DNA of 64,000 bases from Effrenium voratum (GCA_963377175.1 CAUJNA010003316.1:598501-662500); one strand, 5' to 3'. Counted from the stretch's first letter, positions 10,870-21,129 are shown. Program-made: numbers and translations. Notes: generated from the sequence alone by a model not told the origin.

Positions 10870-11390
10870 TGCAGCAGCTACATCAGAAGAAGCATCGTTC
10901 CCGCGCAGTCATGGTTATTGCGTGCGTGGATGCGACGTGATAGCAAGACACGTTCCAGCGCAGTCATGGTTATTGCGTGATGAATGGTGGCAACATTATA
11001 AAAAACACATGTTCCGGGCAGTCATGGTTGTTGCATGCATGATGGCAACATAATGATATCTGATAGCAAGTTCCTGCGCTCATGGTTGTTGCTTGCATGA
11101 GATAGCAGCAGCACGTTCCAGCGCAGTGAAGGCTTGTTGTGTGCATGGTGGCAATATGATAAGAACACGTGTTCCAGCGATTTTTGTGTTGCGTGCATGG
11201 TGGCAACATGGCAACAACACATGTTGCAGCGCAAGTCATAGTTGTTGCGACCTGGTGGCAACTTGATTCGAACACACGTTTCAGCACAGTCATGGTTGCT
11301 GCGTCCATGATGGTAGCAACATGATTCGAACACACATTCCAGTGCAGTCATGGTTGTTGCGTGCATGGTGGTAGCATGAGAAAATCACGC
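10870..11390 (+). repeat. Tandem array, unit about 55-65 bp, about 8 copies
   Basis: Degenerate units of the form GCGCAGTCATGGTTGTTGCGTGCATGGTGGCAACATGA...AACACACGTTCCA. Reverse-strand frames (ATMTAL..) are artefacts. Confidence 0.85.
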
Positions 11391-11865
11391 ATTCCAATCA
11401 TTCCAAGGTGCCTATGATGAATGTTGACACGTGCTTATGCTGCAGTTGGATTTTTTTTCAAAAGTAGACGCAATCTTCCAATTTGAATTCATCTCAGGTG
11501 GTGCCCTTTCTTTCCCTGGTGTACGGAAACCGATTCTCCCTTTCGTGACAAAATCCACGGGATTTTCTGGTTGGTTTGCTTGCAAGGCTTGGGCACGGGA
11601 TTGAGCAAAAGGTATGTTCCCATACTTCTCTGGAATTAATCACTCAAAATGACCTGGAATTGAGTCCACTGACTTTTTCCCAGTCTTCTCTAGAATATCT
11701 TAGATTCTAGAGTATCTTAAATGGATCGCTTATTCTGCGTGTGTTCTTCTTTGACAAACAAATAACATAGTTGTTAAACAAAAATAAATATATATTGGTG
11801 TTGTTTTTTGAATACAAAACATCAACATTTCAGCCAATGGTTCATTGCACCCCCGCAAGACCAAA

Positions 11866-11985
11866 GCTCATCTCCCACGTCTGCGGGCGCTTGGAGGTGT
11901 TGGAGGCGAGCATCGAGGCATTTCGGGCTGAGAAGCTGGTGCTGCTTGTGGCCGGGCGCCGAAGTCGCGTCGGTTTTCCAGTCGG
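11866..11985 (+). CDS. Candidate exon, helical segment
   Basis: After CCCCGCAAG; reads LISHVCGRLEVLEASIEAFR and AEKLVLLVAGRRSRV, with heptad-like Leu spacing and mainly G or C in third positions. A GT follows at CGC/GTCGGT. Downstream the frame degrades into Phe-rich sequence typical of a T-rich intron. No family assigned. Confidence 0.47.
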
Positions 11986-12200
11986 CGCTTTTTGTTGTTT
12001 TTGTTCTTCTAGTTTTGCTTTCTTTGTTTCGCTTTGTTGAGGAGGGTCCGATTTTTTTTGGGTGTTCCTTTGAGGGTGTCTTGTGTTTTTGTCCTTGTGG
12101 ACTCTTGTTAAACCCACCCAAGCACGGGTGCCCTCAAGCAAAGACCCAGCCGAACGGCAAGTAAACCAAGCAAAACCATTCTCTTCACCCATCGTTCTCT

Positions 12201-12707
12201 TTGGACACCAGAAGTTTTCCCGGGGGATTGGCCCATTTGAAGAGAAGGACACCTGAAAGAATGGGGCAGGTATGGCTAGAGATGCATTTTTGCTGGGGGT
12301 GTGTTGAAAAGGGAGGCCACTTGTTCAGGTTACATGGTTCTTGCGTTTGGAAGGTTGGCATTTGCCTGGGAGACAAACCTGTGTGGAGGTTGGTCTTGAA
12401 AATTCCTGATTTGTCTGGTTCATTTGGGGTGCGTTACATGGGATCTCACGAATTTCCCAGTGTATTCCAAGGTCGTGGACCTTTTGTTCGCAGCGGGACC
12501 ATGCCCGGCCACATGAGCAGTTTTGACTTCATGCGCTATAGTCCATTGGCCAAATCTGGGCCTCAATTATTTTCCCGTGTCCTTGAGGGGGGACAAGCAA
12601 TCTTGACCATGGCTCATGTGGAGTTTAAGGGGAGAACGATAGATGTGCATGGTCAACGACTGCTTGGTTGGGGTGTATGGATGGTCATCAGCCTTTACGG
12701 GCTTTAG
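12201..12707 (+). CDS. Long open frame, hypothetical protein
   Basis: 168 codons without stop, outside any array, ending in TAG. It contains GDKPVWRLVLKIPDLSGSFG, MSSFDFMRYSPLAKSGPQLF and MAHVEFKGRTIDVHGQRLLG. The start codon is not obvious and the first 40 codons overlap repeat-like sequence. Length is the main support; codon bias is weak, so a chance frame or degenerate gene is possible. Confidence 0.35.
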   Translation: MDTRSFPGGLAHLKRRTPERMGQVWLEMHFCWGCVEKGGHLFRLHGSCVWKVGICLGDKPVWRLVLKIPDLSGSFGVRYMGSHEFPSVFQGRGPFVRSGTMPGHMSSFDFMRYSPLAKSGPQLFSRVLEGGQAILTMAHVEFKGRTIDVHGQRLLGWGVWMVISLYGL

Positions 12708-13559
12708 ACAACCAATGTAAGGGTTTCTGAGGGCATCATGTCACGACACATATGCGTACATGGAACCCTCTATCAAACTCCCATCCCGTTTCCTTGTCAA
12801 AGCATGGTAACCTGCTGATGAAATCATTGGAGGGTTTCCCATTGAAAACACCTGTTAGAATGGGAATAGGTGCCTAAGAAAAGGATTTTTCATTCAAATG
12901 ATGTCGACCTTCAGACCCACAAAGGCTTCTGAATGGACGGCAAACTGGGCGCCTCGTTATCTCCAGGGCCCCCAATGGACGGAAAACTCACCCCCAGTCC
13001 AGTGCCCGAAAGCACCGGTCCCAACATCACGATTGGTTTCAATGGCCTGACTTTGGACTACTCTTAAACAGGTGTGTCTTCAAATAAGGGTACCCGAAAA
13101 CTCATGAGTTTCCTTGTGGTTTCCCTTTAAAACCACTCCAAAAGGGGTGCCCTCACAAGAAGCCACACACACACACTAAAGAGACTCCCACATCAGAGAC
13201 TAAGCAGATTGCAACTGCACGGAGCCGCTGTACATCATCTTGGCCTATAAGTGAGTTTCCTTTTGGGGTGACGTTGGGGAACATATCGCGGGACCCCCTC
13301 AGGCCTAGGTTAAGACCGGGTTTGAGCATGGAACCAAGCGCAAACGAAGCGGAACGGGGCTGGGTAACACGCGACTGGGTGTCGACACCAGGGACTCTCC
13401 CGAATTCATTTTGTTGGAGTGCCCAAAAAGGGGAACATGACCCGAAGGAAAGTGTAGAGTAGAAGCTGTCCTGGGTACGTTATTTTAAAATGAATTTAGC
13501 TATGTAGCTAGTTATTCCACTTATATGCAGGGCAAACACAACCTTACAAGCTTAAGTAG
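12708..13559. other. Non-coding stretch
   Basis: Holds a copy of the TTTCCTTGTGGTTTCCCTTT / AAAAGGGGTGCCCTCA dispersed repeat at 13107-13162. A weak frame at 13268-13462 was not considered sufficient. Confidence 0.4.
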
Positions 13560-13739
13560 TACAAAGCCATAGCCCGTGTCTCCAAAAATCGCCGCCTCAA
13601 CCTGGCGTTGATAAACTGTGTCAACCTGGACTTGACCCCTTTTTTTCCTTCGGCGGCTTTCTCCAAACAGAAGGCCAGCGCAAGGTTTCTGACTCCTCTC
13701 CCCAGGTCGACCTGCCAGAGCCAGAGCCGCAACCTCGAG
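13560..13739 (+). CDS. Candidate internal exon, unknown protein
   Basis: 180 nt between AAGTAG and a textbook donor CTCGAG/GTAAGG, open in phase for 60 codons. It reads AIARVSKNRRLNLALINCVN, LDLTPFFPSAAFSKQKASAR and ends FLTPLPRSTCQSQSRNLE. The matched donor and sharp frame boundary make this a good exon. The reverse strand is also open, as often happens in GC-rich exons. No family recognised. Confidence 0.5.
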
Positions 13740-13815
13740 GTAAGGCAATAATTCATTGGTCCCTTGTGGAGTTGCTGGTGCGAAATCGGCAGAAAAGAAG
13801 AACTGGCATGACCCT

Positions 13816-13911
13816 TACCTAGAGTCTCCATGACCCTTCAAAAATGGGGTCATGACCCCTTTTATTTTGGTTAATGCCCCCATTTTTTGAGGGTCATGGA
13901 GACTCCAGGTA
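13816..13911. mobile_element. TA-flanked MITE-like element, copy 1
   Basis: Inverted ends TACCTAGAGTCTCCATGACC and GGTCATGGAGACTCCAGGTA with ATGGGG/CCCCAT sub-terminal inversions, 96 bp. The ends fit a TA target duplication as in Tc1/mariner-derived elements. Copy 2 lies at 35715. Confidence 0.8.
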
Positions 13912-14171
13912 TAAACCATCCAACTGTTGTGGTGTCCTTTCAAGGAATACCCAGGTTCATTCCCTCGTTACATACTGAGCACCAGCCAGTGGAGAAACTT
14001 GGTGGATTGGTACAGTAGGAAACCAGGGGAACTCTTTATCTGGGAAACGTGCTGGATGCGCTTTTTGTGGATTTAATCCTTGTTTCCTCGTGTAGGTTCT
14101 TTTTTGGGACTCTTTCAGTACTCTTTAATATCCTACAGTTCCACGAAAACCACCTCCAAACTGTTTTGTAG

Positions 14172-14285
14172 ACTTGGAGGGCCAAAAGGAAACCGGTTGG
14201 TTGCATGCTATACTGGAAGCCGAGATCCATTGGGAGGTGGATGACACCACGGACATAGATGGCACCGCTCTGCCATTTGTTGTGG
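14172..14285 (+). CDS. Candidate internal exon, unknown protein
   Basis: Runs from TTTTGTAG to GTGG/GTAAAA. Translation LEGQKETGWLHAILEAEIHW then EVDDTTDIDGTALPFVV, acidic and well formed. It lies in line with the exons at 13560, 14712, 15753 and 16009 on the same strand, perhaps one gene. No family recognised. Confidence 0.52.
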
Positions 14286-14711
14286 GTAAAAAGAGACCGA
14301 TAGATCCTTCTCATGAAAGTCCCTTATTTCAGGTTTTGAAATCATTGTAGAATTTGCACAGTGTTCCCTTTGTGAGTAAAGAGGATGATAAGACCCAAAT
14401 AGCGGTTGTGCCGTCTAGGCAAAAAGGGTTCCCTCGACAATGGGGTACCACTTCAAAGGGGTGATGTTTCAGTTTGGGTTTTCCAAGCCTGCCAAGCCCC
14501 GCGACTTTGATCCCAATTTGGGGTCCCCATTCTTTCCAGGGATCCGAATTTCTTTTCAGGAAACCATCAAAACTTCAGGGGAAACAGCGATCGGTTTTTG
14601 AAAAGAACGATGGAAAGGAATGGAACAGGAATCCAACCCTAGAACTTTGATGGGCTCATTGAATTGAACCCATCAAACTGTCGGTTTCATTCTACGAGTT
14701 GACCTCCACAG

Positions 14712-14824
14712 GGCTTGGGAGAAGTGTATTGCAGAGCTGACGCACGACTTTGTGGAGAGCATTCTCGACATGCACAGCCCGTTTCTGCGGAAGCTGATGC
14801 TTCACGACATGTCCTTGTGGCACG
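14712..14824 (+). CDS. Candidate internal exon, helical
   Basis: After CCTCCACAG; translation AWEKCIAELTHDFVESILDM then HSPFLRKLMLHDMSLWH, a clear amphipathic helix pattern with GC-rich third positions. The frame meets TGA at 14848, so splicing at CAC/GGTTTT or near it is needed. Another frame of the same strand is open to 14981 and is probably the shadow. Confidence 0.5.
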
Positions 14825-15409
14825 GTTTTTGGGCCACTCGGACTTGAGCATCGTCACATTTGGCCGGCGCAAGCGCCACACGCAGCATATGTGCTGCGAG
14901 TTGAGGCGGTGGCTTCGCCAAAAACACCACGCCGATTTGGACGCAATGGCAAAGCTACGCGCTAAGTTCCATTTTTTTTGACATCCTTGCCCCCCCCCCA
15001 AAGAAAATGAAATACTCAAACATAGAAGAAGAACCAAAATCATGTATGGAGGGGGTGGAGCGTACCCCCAATCAAGGCCCCTTCTTCATACATTTCGCCT
15101 TTGTGGGCAGCGGGGAAATCATGCAAGGGACAAGGGACACCATTTTGAACCACTTAAGGGGGGGGTCCAACCACAAAGCTGTGGAAGCGACGGCAGTGCA
15201 ATAGGTGTCTATGGAACATGTCCGATCTTGGGACTGTTTGATTCCGCTCCCAAAAGAGATGAAAGAACACATTGCTGGGCCTGATGAAGGGTTTGGTGCT
15301 CTTCAATAGGGTTGCTTCATAAGAAAAGCCCAACTCCCATCATTTCTCCCAGTGCCTCCAGTTGCCATAGTAGGCAAAGGGGAAACCATGGTAAGACCAG
15401 CCAAGAAAC

Positions 15410-15513
15410 CCAACGGTTCCCAGTTGCTTGCTTGCCAGCGCTGCATCCATTCGACGCGCCAAGGCCTGCTGCTGAGACGGAGAAAGAAGAGCCGCAAGAG
15501 GAGGCGGGGGTCT
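15410..15513 (+). CDS. Possible exon end, acidic tail
   Basis: Weak candidate: a frame reading ALHPFDAPRPAAETEKEEPQ and ending EEAGV before TGA (or a GTCTGA donor). Composition resembles a disordered C terminus. Confidence 0.3.
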
Positions 15514-15752
15514 GAGGTCTGCCTCTAAATGATGAGGCCCCCCTCAAAAAAGAATGGGTGGGGGCGGTCCTTGTTGCCCGGTTAAAACCATCCAAAAGTG
15601 TGCCCTCATAAGGCACATCCAAATAGGTACGAAATTTTTACCTTGGGTATGGGCTACACGACGTGGAACTCAGTTTTGTCTGAAGGAGTGTGATCTACAG
15701 GGCACTTGCGTGAGGGGTCGATCGGTCCTTTCCGGCCGGCTTTCCTTCACAG

Positions 15753-15834
15753 ATGCACAAGAGGCAGCCTCAGCTTTGGGATGCCCCTTGCGAGTGGAGC
15801 CTTGGTCCGAGACTTCTACGCGGACTACAGGCTA
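15753..15834 (+). CDS. Candidate small internal exon
   Basis: 82 nt between CTTTCCTTCACAG (good polypyrimidine acceptor) and GCTAG/GTTTTG. Translation LSFGMPLASGALVRDFYADY. No family recognised. Confidence 0.45.
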
Positions 15835-16008
15835 GGTTTTGAAACGAGCTAGGCATGGTAAATATGTTCTTGCTTGGGGATGAAGTCTATGATTTGCCTC
15901 GGGTGATCGAGTTTGAGCTGGCACAATCTCCCAATGCATGCCATACCAAATGTAAGCAGCCCATTACAGCTCGGTTGACATCTTGTTGATGGACGGGTTG
16001 GTATGCAG

Positions 16009-16107
16009 AAAGGGAAGCCCGCTTGGCTGCGCAACTGGCTCAACATCTTGTATTTGTTCAAACAGTACTGCTGCCCAGAGGACATCCTTTCGAGGCTGTT
16101 TTCTCAG
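16009..16107 (+). CDS. Candidate internal exon, unknown protein
   Basis: Exactly 33 codons between GGTATGCAG and TCTCAG/GTTAAT. Translation GKPAWLRNWLNILYLFKQYC then CPEDILSRLFSQ, strongly protein-like with amphipathic helices and good codon use. Well-placed splice signals at both ends make it one of the firmest exons here. The family is not recognised. Confidence 0.6.
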
Positions 16108-16691
16108 GTTAATAATCGTATCACCTCACTACCACGAGAGACCGATACGGGACCACGGAAACCAATACCCTCCAAGCTGCAAAATGGTTCAGCAGCAATA
16201 TACAATATTGCTCAGATGGGAATATCAACTTGGAACTCGAATGCTGTTTGCTTGGAGATTGGTCTCGGCTTATACGGCATTCCGAACGTTTTAGAGTGTA
16301 TCCCAAGTTGATTCATGACCTTTCATGAAACGGGTAGTCTTGCGGTCAATTTGGGAGGAACATGGAGGACTCGCAAAAGTTGCTCACCTCTGATTGGCCC
16401 GACTAAGAGGAATCTTCAACAGCTATGCTGAGAGGCGTTTTGGATTTCGGCACCACTAGCTTCTATCGCCGATTTCCCGGCAGATGGGACAAGACTGTGG
16501 CCTTTCCATAGCCCATCAAGATCCGCGCCCCGAACAACCAATCCCAACCATCCGGGGTTAAACTAATCTCACCCGCCAATTTGGTGATACCCAAATCGCT
16601 TTTCCCCGCCTGACCTCCACTTCGCCTTCTGCTTGAAAAGCCCAAAACACGGGTTAGGGTCGAAGGAACAAGCCCGTGGTTCTGACACGAG

Positions 16692-16759
16692 CTGATCGCT
16701 CGGCTGAAGTCCGGTCGAATCCATCGCTCAGACCCCGCTGCCGCGGCCCACTGCACAGG
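16692..16759 (+). CDS. Possible small exon
   Basis: LIARLKSGRIHRSDPAAAAH followed by CTG and a CACAGG/GTGAGG donor; the acceptor (CACGAG) is poor. An overlapping frame is also open. Confidence 0.33.
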
Positions 16760-16839
16760 GTGAGGCGGGGAAACAGGGCGATGTTGAAGGGCCAAGCCCA
16801 CTCCGCCAATCAGCCGGATGGTTCTTCCTTTGTATGTCA

Positions 16840-16966
16840 CTCAGGTCCCCCAGTAGTGCCCTTTTACCCTTTTTTGGGAGAGGGTTCCCCTACTAAAATA
16901 GGCTACAGAAAAAAAAAATATACCCTTATTCTAACCTCTCCACTGGAAGACCTAGTCACAACCGCC
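16840..16966. mobile_element. MITE-like element B, copy 1
   Basis: Starts CAGGTCCCCCAGTAGTGCCC and ends with the inverted CTCTCCACTGGAAGACCTAG. The core CTACTAAAATAGGCTACAGA plus A-run and TTATTCTAACCTC is shared with copies at 28884, 37425 and 45119. TCAC on both flanks may be a target duplication. Confidence 0.75.
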
Positions 16967-17387
16967 AAATAGAGTATAACGGACTGTCCTAGCCAGGCAT
17001 TTCAGCGTGGCCGCCCTGGTGACACAATTTGATTCTTTATGTAAGTTTTGGTATGCACCAAGTTGAAATAACCAGCTACTTGTTCTTCACTTGCCTTTGT
17101 GCATGGGATCTATGACCGTTTTCATTGGCGCCAGCCAGCGAAAGTGAATCCTTGGAGCTTTTTGCGTGCAGGTTTGGTCCATTTTTCGTCACAAAGAAGG
17201 CATTGCTGTCCTATGCAGGGATTGTGGATGGAGCTAGTAGGGATACCCAAGGTCTGGCTCTAAAAGAGTAAAATGTGGCGCACCACGGCACTGTGGTGCT
17301 TATTGAGCGACTGCTAATGGCAACTCAAATGCGAAAATGGGTACAGCCAGGCCCTCACACACACACACACACACACACTCCTTTGAG
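16967..17387. other. Non-coding stretch
   Basis: A possible short exon at 17098-17172 (YDRFHWRQPAKVNPWSFLRA before a GT) lacks a good acceptor. A (CA)n run lies at 17356-17379. Confidence 0.4.
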
Positions 17388-17478
17388 GATGCAAATTGAC
17401 GGCCTGCGAGGGCAAGTTTCAAGCTCAAAGGCAAATGCCGATCAACAGGGAGCATTGACCAAGCTCAATGCAGCGAGG
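17388..17478 (+). CDS. Candidate exon, coiled-coil-like
   Basis: After CTTTGAG; MQIDGLRGQVSSSKANADQQ then GALTKLNAAR before GTAGAA. Polar heptad-like sequence. The frame can also run on to 17520 (VEALCRLFTDAVR), so the donor may lie later. Pairs with the exon at 17545. Confidence 0.45.
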
Positions 17479-17544
17479 GTAGAAGCACTCTGTAGATTGT
17501 TCACAGATGCAGTGCGGTAGTCTGAATAACCGTTTTTGGCTCAG

Positions 17545-17641
17545 AACAAATTGCAAATTCAGATGTCACTGCTGCACAGATGGGCTCAACTTTGTCGCAA
17601 TTGATACGCGATACGCGTCAATCCCATGAGCAGGCTCAGGC
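17545..17641 (+). CDS. Candidate exon, helical
   Basis: After TTTTTGGCTCAG; reads QIANSDVTAAQMGSTLSQLI then RDTRQSHEQAQA to GGC/GTGTGT. Polar helix continuing the character of 17388-17478; the gap between them would be a 66-nt intron. Confidence 0.47.
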
Positions 17642-17689
17642 GTGTGTGTATCATCAGTGTACCCTTTTTAGCTTGGTTAGCCAACGAGT

Positions 17690-17765
17690 GAAAGGAAACC
17701 AAAAAGAAAGGCCACCATTTTGCGGGTCTGTTTTGACACATACCCAGTACAACCTCGGCATCAGC
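17690..17765. repeat. Dispersed GGAAACC-type repeat copy
   Basis: AAAGGAAACCAAAAAGAAAGG resembles the reverse complement of the TTTCCTTTTGGTTTCCCTTT repeat seen near 10030, 13110, 21836 and 33825. Confidence 0.5.
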
Positions 17766-18368
17766 TGCAATGAACACATCAGTCCGTTTTCAAAAGAGCG
17801 GACTGGCCTCATAGGCGGCGAAAGGCAGACAGGTCCAAACTCTACCATTTGGACAACGGTCCGCGGAACAAAACGAGCGAAACCACATGGAAATGATCCT
17901 TTGCTGCGGGGGGCGGGGGGGCTTGAGGATTGCCAGGATTGCAGTATGGTAGTTTGCCCAGAACCATGCAGCGTAAATGACGGTGATTGTTTCGAACGTC
18001 GGTGCGAGAAATCGGAGAGGTCAGGTTTGCTTTGTGCTTGAAAGCTTGATGTTCATCAATGTAGAGAGGAAGTCACCCCTTTTGTCATTTTTGTCACAGG
18101 ACTTCCTGTATAAGTTCCTGCTGGTTTCTTAGACACCTTGGGATAAGCCGAGCGTAAATGGCAGCAATATGGTCCAATTGCAGGGAACAAGGATCATGTT
18201 TGATCAAGTGCCTAGAGTACAGATTTGGGCCTGAGAAGTGAAAGAGAAATACCCGTGGCTCAACAAAGAGAGAGTGGGTTTCGGATGTCTCCTGTGAACC
18301 AGTTTGGGGGTCCTATGCCACTAGCGATTGCCGACCTCGAAAAGTCGGTTGGTTCGCCCGTTCGCCCG

Positions 18369-18460
18369 TGGCTGTCGCGACTGCTCAGCAGCAGATATTG
18401 TATGCCAGTCCAAAAGCAAACAAGCAAGCAATGAGCATTGCAGATCAGTCCATGCCATGG
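18369..18460 (+). CDS. Possible exon
   Basis: VAVATAQQQILYASPKANKQ then AMSIADQSMP, with reasonable codon use; limits uncertain. Confidence 0.4.
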
Positions 18461-18509
18461 CCATGCTGCTTTCACTTTTGTTTGAAATTTAAGACTACCA
18501 AGCTTCGAA

Positions 18510-18700
18510 GCTTGCGCACACCATGGCCATGTCAGGCGGGGCCTGGTTCGAAGTGTGGGCCAACGCCAAGCCAAAAAGCGACTTGAACCCGTCCAGTTTG
18601 GGAAAGCGCAAGCGGAGGGAGTCTTGTGTACCATCTTTTCCCAGCCCCCCGCTTTACCGCCGAAGAAGAGTTTCTGGGACGGAACGCGATGCAATCGGTA
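18510..18700 (+). CDS. Candidate exon(s), two competing frames
   Basis: One frame gives MSGGAWFEVWANAKPKSDLN then a basic KRKRRE segment. Another gives VYHLFPAPRFTAEEEFLGRN ending at CAATCG/GTAAGA. The second has the better donor, the first the better start. They may be two exons or one with a frameshift. Confidence 0.42.
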
Positions 18701-18799
18701 AGATTCAATCGGCGAGAGGATGGATGTTTGACTGCCAAAGTCATGACAGCTCAACGCGTGGCTCACAGCCGCCAGTCACCCTGTGCCAACGATAGTATG

Positions 18800-18950
18800 T
18801 TTGAACCAATGGTGGTGATTGTCCCATCATGCTGGAGATGTCTGGGGTATCGCAACCATTCTGGGCAAAACATGAGGTCAGCGGGAAAGCAACGAGCTGA
18901 TGCTGTACTTGGGAATCCAATTCTTGTATCAGGCTTGGCAAAGTTTGCAG
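18800..18950 (+). CDS. Possible short exons
   Basis: MLEMSGVSQPFWAKHE before GTCAGC, and SNELMLYLGIQFLYQ before GCTTGG (18884-18937). Each is short but protein-like. Confidence 0.35.
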
Positions 18951-18995
18951 ATATGATTTAGATCTCTAACCTTTCACTTGTATGTATGACAATAA

Positions 18996-19065
18996 TATAT
19001 ATATATATATATATATATTATGCTATCTGTATGCATGTGTGTGGGTGTGTGGGGTGGGTGGGTGA
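18996..19065. repeat. (TA)n and GTGGG microsatellites
   Basis: TA dinucleotides followed by a short GTGGGTG run. Confidence 0.9.
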
Positions 19066-19077
19066 CCATACATACTT

Positions 19078-19226
19078 TAGAGCCTCCGGCTCAGTCCGCC
19101 GACTCCTCTCCCTTTACTCCTTCTTCCTCTCTCTCTTGTCTCCTCCCCAGTGTGTTCCCTCGTCCTCTCTCCCTCCCTCTCCTCCCCATCCTCTCCAGCC
19201 TCCCAGTCCTCTCTCTCCTCTCCAAG
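19078..19226 (+). other. Long polypyrimidine tract before an exon
   Basis: Starts with AGAGCCTCCGGCTCAGTCCG, shared with 3850-3875. It continues as about 120 bases of CT-rich sequence ending CTCCTCTCCAAG, an unusually long acceptor tract. Confidence 0.6.
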
Positions 19227-19321
19227 GCGCAGCTGGTTCGTATGGTCAACAGCGGCTGCGTGGTACTGCCGCGCTCGTTGCTGGCATGGAGCAAGGAGCA
19301 GAAGGCGTACGTCCCAAGGGC
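19227..19321 (+). CDS. Candidate internal exon, unknown protein
   Basis: Starts after the long pyrimidine tract and ends AAGGGC/GTGAGC. Translation AQLVRMVNSGCVVLPRSLLA then WSKEQKAYVPRA, with almost all third positions G or C. Followed after only about 43 nt by the next exon. Family not recognised. Confidence 0.57.
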
Positions 19322-19364
19322 GTGAGCTAGAGCGATGCCCGCTGCTGCGCTGCAATGTGCTCAG

Positions 19365-19463
19365 CAACCAACGGCCATGACCTCGTGCGATGGTGGCGGA
19401 AGCTGAAAATCCTGAATGGGCGGCAGCTGGACTTCGGCAGCGTGGAAGGCTCGGCGCTGCGAC
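19365..19463 (+). CDS. Candidate internal exon, unknown protein
   Basis: Runs from GTGCTCAG to GCGAC/GTAGGT. Translation NGHDLVRWWRKLKILNGRQL then DFGSVEGSALR. Strong GC3 bias, same strand and style as the preceding exon. No family recognised. Confidence 0.57.
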
Positions 19464-19559
19464 GTAGGTGTGGTTCGACATGGCAGCCTTGCTCAAGAGT
19501 ACTGGCACACAAGCCGAGCGCTCTGCCCATGCTTGGGGTTTGCGCTCGCTTCACACTGC

Positions 19560-20180
19560 GAATGCACGAGATTCTGCAGCTCCATGCGCGCTTGACGACG
19601 CTTCGATATCACTGGAGCAGATCTGCAAAAGCCAGGACCAGGCAATGGGCAAGGAGGCGCAGGTCAAGTTTTTTCCGTGGCATATCTTCTGCAGCTTTGG
19701 ATTCAGACCGTGGAGACGCAAAAGCGTCGAGCAAAGATGGACCGTCAGAGCTCCTTGCGCCTTCTTCCAGAAGCTATTCAGTGACGCTTCTGCAACCCAC
19801 GCACGCAGGGGAGGAGACGGCGGAGGAGAAGGCGGAGAAGGTGAAGGATCGGACGGAGCAGCTGTGCATCGTGGGCCAACGGTTTCACAGAACCGACTTC
19901 CAACTAATAGAGGATGAGCTGGGTGATCGAGCCATGCGGCTTCTGGATGTCCATCCCATGTCACATCTACAAAAGCCACCAACACGGCCCTTGGTTTGCG
20001 GTCAGACTCGTTTGCCATCCGGCGTTGCTCTCAAGCCGCGCAGGCCGCGCTGCAGCTGCAGTGAGTGTCAAAACAAGCCAGGAGATTGCGCAACGCAAGG
20101 TGATTGGACTGTTAGGTGACCGCTCAGCTGCAGGCGGCTCTGGGCCGGGAGATGGAGAAGACTGAGGCGCAGCGCGGGTG
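19560..20180 (+). CDS. Exon cluster, coiled-coil-rich, unknown protein
   Basis: Several coding pieces in different phases. ALDDASISLEQICKSQDQAM up to GCGCAG/GTCAAG (about 19582-19668). LWIQTVETQKRRAKMDRQSS LRLLPEAIQ after TTCTGCAG (about 19695-19780). TAEEKAEKVKDRTEQLCIVG then RTDFQLIEDELGDRAMRLLD (about 19810-19950). AAAVSVKTSQEIAQRK before GTGATT (about 20055-20099). QAALGREMEKTEAQRG after GCTCAG (about 20130-20177). One frame stays open for 254 codons across the region, but the best piece changes phase several times, which fits short introns. Acidic/basic heptads suggest a coiled coil. Confidence 0.45.
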
Positions 20181-20578
20181 TTTGGCTCTCCCTAGATTGG
20201 CACATTTGTCTTCAGGACCTGCAGTACCCTTGAGGCTTCGTTTCGTGGCATCGCCCGAAAGTCCAACCCTTCGCAAAAGTGGTGTTGCCACAGGCACGGC
20301 TTTGTCAACAAGTGTCGAAGGGTCAAAAGATCCAAGGGTACCGAGGCGCAGGGGTGCCAGGAGCCTTGGGTCAGGTGGTATCCTCCACAACTTGAGGGTT
20401 TACGGTCCAACAGGGCTTAAGGATCGTCCGGTTTAGGGTCGTAAATTTCAACAGGAGTATATAGCTCCAGGGCCAAATTTCAGCCCGCGGTCCACGTGTT
20501 CGCGCTTCCGACGCACCAAGGTGCAAGGGGTTCAAGAGTAAGCATCAAAACGTCCAAGGGCCCCCGAAAAGTTTGCGC

Positions 20579-20760
20579 AGCTGTTTTGCGACACCGACTC
20601 CCCGAAGACACGTTTAGTGGAACGTCATCAAATTACCGCGTGGTACGTGGGACCCCCTCAAACCCCACGTATCAGATGGGGGGTAAGGGGGGGGGGCTCT
20701 ATCCTCTCACAAGTATCCGACACGCCGCCCCAAGTCGGCAGATATATATATATATGTGTA
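20579..20760 (+). repeat. Dispersed repeat with TA tail, copy 2
   Basis: Matches 817-1005 including TTTAGTGGAACGTCATCAAA and CACGTATCAGA, and ends in GTCGGCAGATATATATATA. About 15-20 percent divergent by eye, with different flanks. Confidence 0.6.
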
Positions 20761-21129
20761 TACATATAAATCCATAAATATATATATATATGTATACACC
20801 TATACTCTGCATTTGCATTACAAGCACATTCTACAGTATGTACATATGTGTATGCGTATGCTGACGGGTGCATTTTGCAGGCACCTCCCATGTTATACCT
20901 TTCGTTGTTTGCATGCACCCTGCCAGTCAGTTGCAGGCAGTTCCCAGTGGACTTCTTGACGAAAACAACGCGTTGTTTTCGTCAGCCTTCTGCAGGACTC
21001 TTGCTGACTGTGTGTAGAAGTTCCTGTGATGGGTTCATGTGATGACTGCCTTAAGAGCAGCTGATCGCCTGGAAGTTGGTTTGAGTTTGCATTGGTCAAG
21101 ATCACTGCCAAAAGGGAAAGGAGGCTCCG

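Noticed and set aside
12201..12260. Start of the 168-codon frame as a true N terminus
   Set aside because: No clear ATG context and overlap with repeat-like GGTGCCCTCAAGC sequence upstream.
14800..14850. FLGHSDLSIVTF resembling the LGH motif of tyrosine recombinases
   Set aside because: In a competing frame with weaker codon bias; no R, HxxR or catalytic Y context.
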